A DNA stretch of 28,238 nt from Paracoccaceae bacterium. Lineage in GTDB: Bacteria > Pseudomonadota > Alphaproteobacteria > Rhodobacterales > Rhodobacteraceae. The stretch spans positions 1 to 28,238 of the forward strand of contig JAFGVZ010000128.1 in assembly GCA_016937725.1 (NCBI GenBank), read 5' to 3'. Below the pieces are notes generated by a model. It was not told the DNA's origin. It saw nothing but the letters and a program-made list of their open reading frames with translations, and made no database searches. A program made the position numbers and the translations under genes. Below are positions 24,017 through 28,238 of this stretch, one piece after another; the first letter of the stretch is position 1; each line of letters begins with the position of its first letter.

Positions 24017-24814
24017 CTATTCCGCCGCCTGCGCCTTGCTGTTCAAGCCGCATACCGCCAATGCCTTGGTCACATCCATGGTCGCCAAATCGGCCCCAAC
24101 ATGGCCTGCAAGGGCTTTAAGCCCCATATCATCTTGCAGTTCACGCAATATACCGCCACCCAATACGATTGGAAGGCCACCATCCGGCAACCTACGGATT
24201 GTCTTCACCAAATCCACACAAGACGCAAGGCATGAACGGTTTGCCGCAGAGACAAAAACCGCATCGAAACGGCTATTTTGCAATTGCTCTGCCAAAAGCG
24301 TGGCTTTCGGAATAAGGCATACCCGGACAGATACACCGATCCGCCGCATCTGGTTGGCCGCCACCATCGCCCCGAGCGTATGTTGTTCGCCACCCGGCAG
24401 AACCAGCAGAATGCGCGGCCCTGTTGGCCCACCCGCCGAATCTGACATCCAAGCGCGCCCGAATTCGCGCAACAGTGCTTGCAGGCGTGACATGCGCAGG
24501 GTGGCTTGCAGCACATCCAGATCGCCATCATGCCAATCGTTGCCGATCTTGCTGATCGCGGCTGGAAAATAAATGTCTATGATCTGCTCTGCGGTGATGC
24601 CCCGGCGTTTCATTTCCATAAACAAGCGCGAAAGCGGCTCGGTATCGCCAATATTGGCGTGGCAAAGCAGCAGGTCCAGCACATCCATCTGGGGGCTGCC
24701 GGTTTCAATCCGGGCATTGCGCCGCAGCTCCGAGACCACCCGCAACGCGAATTGCGTCAGCGCGGTATCTGGCCGGTCATGAAACCTTTGCTGTGTCTGG
24801 CCGTGCTGATCCAC
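24017..24814 (-). CDS. ppaA: B12-binding antirepressor PpaA/AerR
   Basis: AerR/PpaA binds cobalamin through a light-sensitive site and counteracts PpsR/CrtJ. The product has an N-terminal helical domain (about residues 15-125) and a Rossmann-type B12-binding domain (about 130-265), with GGEQHTLGAMVAANQM carrying the likely lower-ligand His. The start is uncertain: the frame is open to a TTG at 24946, but that lies upstream of an operator and promoter-like sequence. I choose GTG at 24814 (265 residues), preceded by GAGG at 5 bases. With this start the His is residue 145, the number I remember for the cobalamin ligand of R. capsulatus AerR. ppsR follows after 58 bases, probably on the same transcript. 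Confidence 0.9.
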   Translation of the reverse strand: MDQHGQTQQRFHDRPDTALTQFALRVVSELRRNARIETGSPQMDVLDLLLCHANIGDTEPLSRLFMEMKRRGITAEQIIDIYFPAAISKIGNDWHDGDLDVLQATLRMSRLQALLREFGRAWMSDSAGGPTGPRILLVLPGGEQHTLGAMVAANQMRRIGVSVRVCLIPKATLLAEQLQNSRFDAVFVSAANRSCLASCVDLVKTIRRLPDGGLPIVLGGGILRELQDDMGLKALAGHVGADLATMDVTKALAVCGLNSKAQAAE

Positions 24815-24904
24815 GTCGCCCTCGCATCTTGCGCCAGACCCCGTTTCGGCAATCGAACGAGTCTGCGCATCTCTCTTCTCAAGTGTTACAGGTGACCCAA
24901 GAAA

Positions 24905-24922
24905 TGTCAAAAGAAACTTACA
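24905..24922. promoter_or_regulatory. PpsR/CrtJ operator before ppaA-ppsR
   Basis: TGTCAAAAGAAACTTACA is an exact TGT-N12-ACA. On the minus strand it contains TTGACA (24910-24905), a perfect -35-like box facing ppaA; the -10 is weak (TAACAC or AACACT at 16-17 bases). The position argues that ppaA-ppsR is under PpsR feedback. Confidence 0.72.
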
Positions 24923-25046
24923 CCAAACACCTTGCCGTTCGGGCAACCGCTCCTAAGCGCAAAAATACGCCAATAAATAAAGGAATATCCAGAAAACCTG
25001 CGCATTTACCTAGCAGGTGCATGGCATTCCTACAGCGAGACTAGAT

Positions 25047-25064
25047 TGTAAGTTTTAATTGACA
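25047..25064. promoter_or_regulatory. PpsR/CrtJ operator before bchF
   Basis: TGTAAGTTTTAATTGACA is an exact TGT-N12-ACA. It covers the -35 box TTGACA of the predicted bchF promoter, so bound PpsR should block RNA polymerase. Confidence 0.82.
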
Positions 25065-25088
25065 CTTTGCCAAAGTGGGCGGTAACAT
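25059..25088 (+). promoter_or_regulatory. Predicted sigma-70-type promoter of bchFNB
   Basis: TTGACA (25059-25064) is followed after 18 bases by TAACAT (25083-25088), 4 of 6 matches to TATAAT. The start of transcription would fall near 25095, which makes the ATG at 25095 unlikely as a start codon and supports the one at 25119. Confidence 0.55.
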
Positions 25089-25118
25089 CACAGCATGGAA
25101 TCGAGAAGGAACTGCCAG

Positions 25119-25601
25119 ATGGGCGCGACGAGGACCCATAAACCGCTTTACACCGCAGAGCAGCGCGCGCGCCGCGACGCCTCGCGTTGGACGCTTGTTC
25201 AGGGCATTCTGGCGCCGGTGCAATTGCTGATCTGTCTGGTCTCTGCGGCGCTGGTCATCCGCTACCTTATGACGGGTGACGGCTACACGGCCGCGACCAT
25301 ATCTGTCGTGGTCAAGACCGCAGCGCTATATACCATCATGATCACCGGCGCGATCTGGGAGAAAGAGGTCTTTGGCCAATACCTGTTCGCTGAAAGCTTC
25401 TTCTGGGAAGATGTCATCAGCTTCGGCGTGATCGCGCTGCACACCATTTACATCACCGCGCTGTTTGCAGGCTCCATGGGTCCGACCGACCTGATGTTGC
25501 TCGCGCTGGTGGCCTATATCGCCTATTTCGTCAATGCCGGGCAATTCCTGTGGAAATTGCGCATGGCACGGCTGGGCGGCACGCTGGAGGTAGCAGCATG
25601 A
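25119..25601 (+). CDS. bchF: 3-vinyl bacteriochlorophyllide hydratase
   Basis: BchF adds water to the 3-vinyl group of (bacterio)chlorophyllide on the way to the 3-acetyl group of bacteriochlorophyll a. The 160-residue membrane protein begins MGATRTHKPLYTAEQRARRDAS, and the conserved WTLVQGILAPVQLLICL follows, with four hydrophobic segments. The start at 25119 has AGAAGGA 8 bases upstream; an in-frame ATG at 25095 would coincide with the predicted transcription start. It heads bchF-bchN-bchB, its stop overlapping the bchN start by ATGA. BchH, BchL and BchM would be expected downstream of the window. Confidence 0.93.
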   Translation: MGATRTHKPLYTAEQRARRDASRWTLVQGILAPVQLLICLVSAALVIRYLMTGDGYTAATISVVVKTAALYTIMITGAIWEKEVFGQYLFAESFFWEDVISFGVIALHTIYITALFAGSMGPTDLMLLALVAYIAYFVNAGQFLWKLRMARLGGTLEVAA

Positions 25602-26905
25602 ACGCCCCCCTCGACACTGCCACCCCGTCTAATGGCTGCCGCGACACCCCGGTGCTGCGCGAACGCGGCCAGCGCGAAGTGTTTTGCGGTCTGACCGGCA
25701 TTATCTGGCTGCACCGCAAGATGCAGGACGCCTTCTTTCTGGTCGTCGGCTCGCGCACCTGCGCGCATCTGCTGCAATCGGCGGCGGGTGTGATGATCTT
25801 TGCCGAACCCCGCTTCGGCACCGCCATTCTGGAAGAAAAAGACCTTGCCGGCATGGCCGATGCCAATGCCGAACTCGACCGCGAAGTGGCCCGCCTGCTG
25901 GCCCGCCGCCCCGATATCAAGCAGCTTTTCCTTGTCGGCTCTTGCCCGTCAGAGGTGATCAAGCTCGACCTGACCCGCGCCGCCGAACGCCTGACCGCGC
26001 AACACGGGCCAAAGGTGCGGGTGCTGAACTATTCAGGCTCCGGCATTGAAACCACCTTCACCGAAGGCGAGGATGCCTGCCTTGCCGCCCTTGTGCCCAG
26101 TTTGCCCGAAACACAGGCGCGCGAATTGCTGCTGGTCGGCGCGCTGCCCGACGTGGTCGAGGATCAGGCGCTGGACCTGCTGGCCCAGCTCGGCATCAGC
26201 CCTGTGCGTTGCCTGCCCGCCCGCCGGGCCGAGGATATGCCAGCCATCGGCCCGAACACCGTCTATGCCCTGACCCAGCCTTTCGCGGGCGACACCCATG
26301 CCGCCCTGCAACGCCGCGGTGCCAAGCGTATCGCTGCCCCCTTCCCCTTCGGCGCCGAAGGCAGCACGCTTTGGCTGAAAGCCGTCGCTGCCGAATTCGG
26401 CATCGCGCCGGAAAAGGTCGACCAAGTGGTCGCCGCCCCCCGCGCGCGGGCCGAAAAAGCCATCGCCGCCGCCGCGACCACTCTGCGCGGCAAGCGTATT
26501 TTCTTCATGCCCGACAGCCAGTTGGAACTGCCACTTGCCCGTTTCCTGACCCGCGAATGCGGCATGGAAGCGGTGGAAATCTCCACCCCCTACCTGCATG
26601 CCGATCTGCACGGGCCGGAACTGGACCTGATCGCCAAAGGCCCGGTCATCTCCGAAGGGCAAGACGTGGACCTGCAACTCGACCGCGTGCGCGCCACCCG
26701 CCCGGACCTGACCGTTTGCGGCCTTGGCCTTGCCAACCCGCTGGAAGCCGAAGGGCTGGCCACCAAATGGGCCATCGAACTCGTCTTCACCCCCGTCCAT
26801 TTCTATGAGCAAGCCGGCGACCTTGCGTCCCTCTTCGCCCGCCCCCTGCGCCGCCGCGAACTCCTCGCGCGCCAGCACCCGAACCGTCTGGAGGCCGCCG
26901 AATGA
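25598..26905 (+). CDS. bchN: Light-independent protochlorophyllide reductase subunit N
   Basis: BchN and BchB form the NifDK-like catalytic component that reduces ring D of protochlorophyllide in the dark, with electrons from BchL. The 435-residue product keeps the three cysteine ligands of the NB 4Fe-4S cluster, C30 (REVFCGLTG), C55 (GSRTCAHLL) and C116 (VGSCPSEV), the same spacing as C26, C51 and C112 of R. capsulatus as I recall. The start at MNAPLDTATPSNG gives the ATGA overlap with bchF; an upstream in-frame ATG lies within bchF and is unlikely. A short dispersed motif and a hairpin stand between bchN and bchB. Confidence 0.97.
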   Translation: MNAPLDTATPSNGCRDTPVLRERGQREVFCGLTGIIWLHRKMQDAFFLVVGSRTCAHLLQSAAGVMIFAEPRFGTAILEEKDLAGMADANAELDREVARLLARRPDIKQLFLVGSCPSEVIKLDLTRAAERLTAQHGPKVRVLNYSGSGIETTFTEGEDACLAALVPSLPETQARELLLVGALPDVVEDQALDLLAQLGISPVRCLPARRAEDMPAIGPNTVYALTQPFAGDTHAALQRRGAKRIAAPFPFGAEGSTLWLKAVAAEFGIAPEKVDQVVAAPRARAEKAIAAAATTLRGKRIFFMPDSQLELPLARFLTRECGMEAVEISTPYLHADLHGPELDLIAKGPVISEGQDVDLQLDRVRATRPDLTVCGLGLANPLEAEGLATKWAIELVFTPVHFYEQAGDLASLFARPLRRRELLARQHPNRLEAAE

Positions 26906-26912
26906 CCGCCCC

Positions 26913-26934
26913 CTTCATCCTTGCAAAAATATCC
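26913..26934 (+). repeat. Copy 2 of a short dispersed intergenic motif
   Basis: This 22-base stretch reads CTTCATC, a short variable part, then AAAAATATCC, and resembles the minus-strand sequence at 11123-11144. It lies just after the bchN stop, directly before a GC-rich hairpin. I recall the combination of this motif and a GC hairpin from many Rhodobacterales intergenic regions. Confidence 0.45.
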
Positions 26935-26940
26935 CGGGGT

Positions 26941-26957
26941 CCGGGGCAGCGCCCCGG
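26941..26957 (+). promoter_or_regulatory. Hairpin overlapping the bchB ribosome-binding site
   Basis: CCGGGGC (26941-26947) and GCCCCGG (26951-26957) pair perfectly around AGC. The last GG of the stem is the first half of the GGAG (26956-26959) that serves bchB, 7 bases before its ATG at 26967. The stem would hide part of the ribosome-binding site unless opened by ribosomes arriving from bchN. Confidence 0.55.
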
Positions 26958-26966
26958 AGATCAGCC

Positions 26967-28238
26967 ATGAAGCTTGCCGTCTGGACATATGAAGGCCCGC
27001 CCCATGTGGGCGCGATGCGCGTCGCCACCGGCATGCGCGACATGCACATGGTGCTGCATGCGCCGCAGGGCGACACCTATGCCGACCTTCTGTTCACCAT
27101 GATAGAGCGGCGCAACCACCGCCCGCCCGTCAGCTACACCACCTTTCAGGCGCGCGATCTGGGGGCAGATACGGCGGGCCTGTTCAAAACCGCCTGCCGG
27201 GATGCCTATGACCGCTTCCAGCCCGAAGCCCTGATCGTTGCCGCCTCTTGCACCGCCGAGCTGATCCAGGACGATCCCGGCGGTCTGGCCGAAACCATGG
27301 GCCTGCCCGTGCCCGCGATTGCGCTGGAACTGCCCAGCTACCAGCGCAAGGAAAATTTCGGCTGCGACGAGGCGTTTTTGCAGATCTGCCGCGCCTTGGC
27401 CGCGCCCATGGACCGGACCGAGCGTGTAACCTGCAACATCCTTGGCCCCACCGCGCTTGGCTTTCGCCACCGCGATGATGTCGCCGAAATCACCGGCCTT
27501 CTGTCCGAGATGGGGATCGAGGTGAACGTGGCCGCGCCCATGGGCGCGAGCCCATCCGACATCAAGCGCATGGGGGCCGCACATTTCAACGTGTTGCTTT
27601 ACCCCGAAACCGCCGAATCCGCCGCGCGCTGGCTGGAAAAGGAACATGGGCAACCCTTTACCAAGACGATCCCCATCGGCGCCAACGCCACCCGCGCCTT
27701 TATTGCAGAAGTGCGCGCGCTGTCGGGCAGCACCCTTCCGGTGGACGAGTCGCGCCTGCGCCAGCCCTGGTGGGCCGCGTCGGTCGACAGCACTTACCTC
27801 ACCGGCAAGCGCGTCTTCCTGTTTGGCGATGGCACCCATGTCATGGCCGCCGCCAAAGTGGCCCGCGACGAGATGGGCTTCGAGGTTTGCGGCATGGGGT
27901 GCTACAACCGCGAACAGGCCCGGCCCCTGCGCGCCTTGGCGAAAGAGTTCGGCCTAGAGGCGCTGATTACCGACGATTACCTCGATGTCGAAGCGGCGAT
28001 TGAAGCCGCCGCCCCCGAAATGATCCTCGGCACCCAGATGGAGCGCCATATCGGCAAGCGTCTGGGCATTCCCTGCGCGGTCATCTCGGCCCCCGTCCAT
28101 GTGCAGGATTTCCCCGCCCGCTACTCGCCCCAGATGGGGTTTGAAGGTGCCAATGTGCTCTTTGACACATGGGTGCACCCGCTGGTCATGGGGCTGGAAG
28201 AACACCTGCTGCACATGTTCCGCGAGGATTTCGAGTTC
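26967..28238 (+). CDS. bchB: Light-independent protochlorophyllide reductase subunit B (3' end outside window)
   Basis: BchB is the NifK-like partner of BchN and carries the substrate protochlorophyllide site; its Asp36 is the unusual fourth ligand of the NB 4Fe-4S cluster. Here 424 residues are visible of about 520-540; the C-terminal part is cut by the window edge. It begins MKLAVWTYEGPPHVGAMRVA; D36 is present in HAPQGDTYADL. Further family blocks are VAASCTAELIQDDPGG and ITDDYLDVEAAIEAAAPEMI with GTQMERHIGKRLGIPCAVIS. It follows bchN by 61 bases, with a hairpin over its ribosome-binding site. Confidence 0.96.
   Translation, partial: MKLAVWTYEGPPHVGAMRVATGMRDMHMVLHAPQGDTYADLLFTMIERRNHRPPVSYTTFQARDLGADTAGLFKTACRDAYDRFQPEALIVAASCTAELIQDDPGGLAETMGLPVPAIALELPSYQRKENFGCDEAFLQICRALAAPMDRTERVTCNILGPTALGFRHRDDVAEITGLLSEMGIEVNVAAPMGASPSDIKRMGAAHFNVLLYPETAESAARWLEKEHGQPFTKTIPIGANATRAFIAEVRALSGSTLPVDESRLRQPWWAASVDSTYLTGKRVFLFGDGTHVMAAAKVARDEMGFEVCGMGCYNREQARPLRALAKEFGLEALITDDYLDVEAAIEAAAPEMILGTQMERHIGKRLGIPCAVISAPVHVQDFPARYSPQMGFEGANVLFDTWVHPLVMGLEEHLLHMFREDFEF

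Noticed and set aside
1..28238. Mobile elements, CRISPR arrays, tRNA or rRNA genes
   Set aside because: I saw no transposase, terminal inverted repeats, spaced direct repeats or tRNA-like sequence in the gaps, and every gap is short.

Overview
The window is chromosomal DNA of a Rhodobacterales alphaproteobacterium (Rhodobacter/Roseobacter relatives; the genus cannot be fixed from the sequence alone). It holds one border and roughly half of a photosynthesis gene cluster for bacteriochlorophyll a and spheroidene/spheroidenone-type carotenoids. The GC-rich sequence, tightly packed genes with ATGA overlaps, the bchE-J-G-bch2-P-idi gene order, the adjacent ppsR-ppaA pair and crtA all fit that group. 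The window does not show whether the organism is a facultative purple phototroph or an aerobic anoxygenic phototroph. A FnrL-like box before the oxygen-independent cyclase gene bchE hints at regulation by low oxygen.

Layout. Positions 1-8370 are the flank: DUF3422 protein (partial), rlmJ, an FG-GAP/VCBS secreted protein and cmk (minus strand, one probable operon from cmk to rlmJ), moaA (minus), a lipoprotein (plus), an unrecognised C-terminally anchored protein (minus), a YmdB-type metallophosphoesterase and a class-I glutamine-amidotransferase-like C26 hydrolase (plus), and a small His-rich unknown (minus) on the very edge of the cluster. Positions 8484-12854 carry crtA-bchI-bchD-bchO on the minus strand. 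They are read divergently from crtI-crtB-tspO (12989-16150, plus). Positions 16138-22431 carry bchE-bchJ-bchG-bch2-bchP-idi (minus), whose end collides with tspO in a 13-base convergent overlap. Then come ppaA-ppsR (minus), and bchF-bchN-bchB (plus, bchB cut by the window end).

How it works together. BchI, BchD (with BchH, not in view) insert Mg into protoporphyrin. BchE closes ring E, BchJ assists 8-vinyl reduction or substrate handling, BchN and BchB (with BchL) reduce protochlorophyllide, BchF hydrates the 3-vinyl group, and BchG and BchP attach and reduce the isoprenoid tail supplied through Idi. CrtB, CrtI and CrtA make and oxidise the carotenoid. PpsR, with its B12-binding antirepressor PpaA/AerR, is the probable controller. 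Six exact TGT-N12-ACA sites lie in the control regions before crtA/crtI, bchG, bchE, ppaA and bchF, and the bchE region adds a FnrL-like box. The crtCDEF, bchCXYZ and puf genes expected of such a cluster are not here.

The main unusual points are an inverted crtA/bchIDO-crtIB-tspO block compared with the Rhodobacter sphaeroides order as I remember it, a PpsR that keeps only one of the two classic redox cysteines, hairpins that enclose the bchI and bchJ stop codons or cover the bchB ribosome-binding site, and two unknown genes. I saw no wholly new system, mobile element, CRISPR array, tRNA or rRNA. No gap without a gene is much over 300 bases; the longest (24815-25118) is the ppaA/bchF control region.
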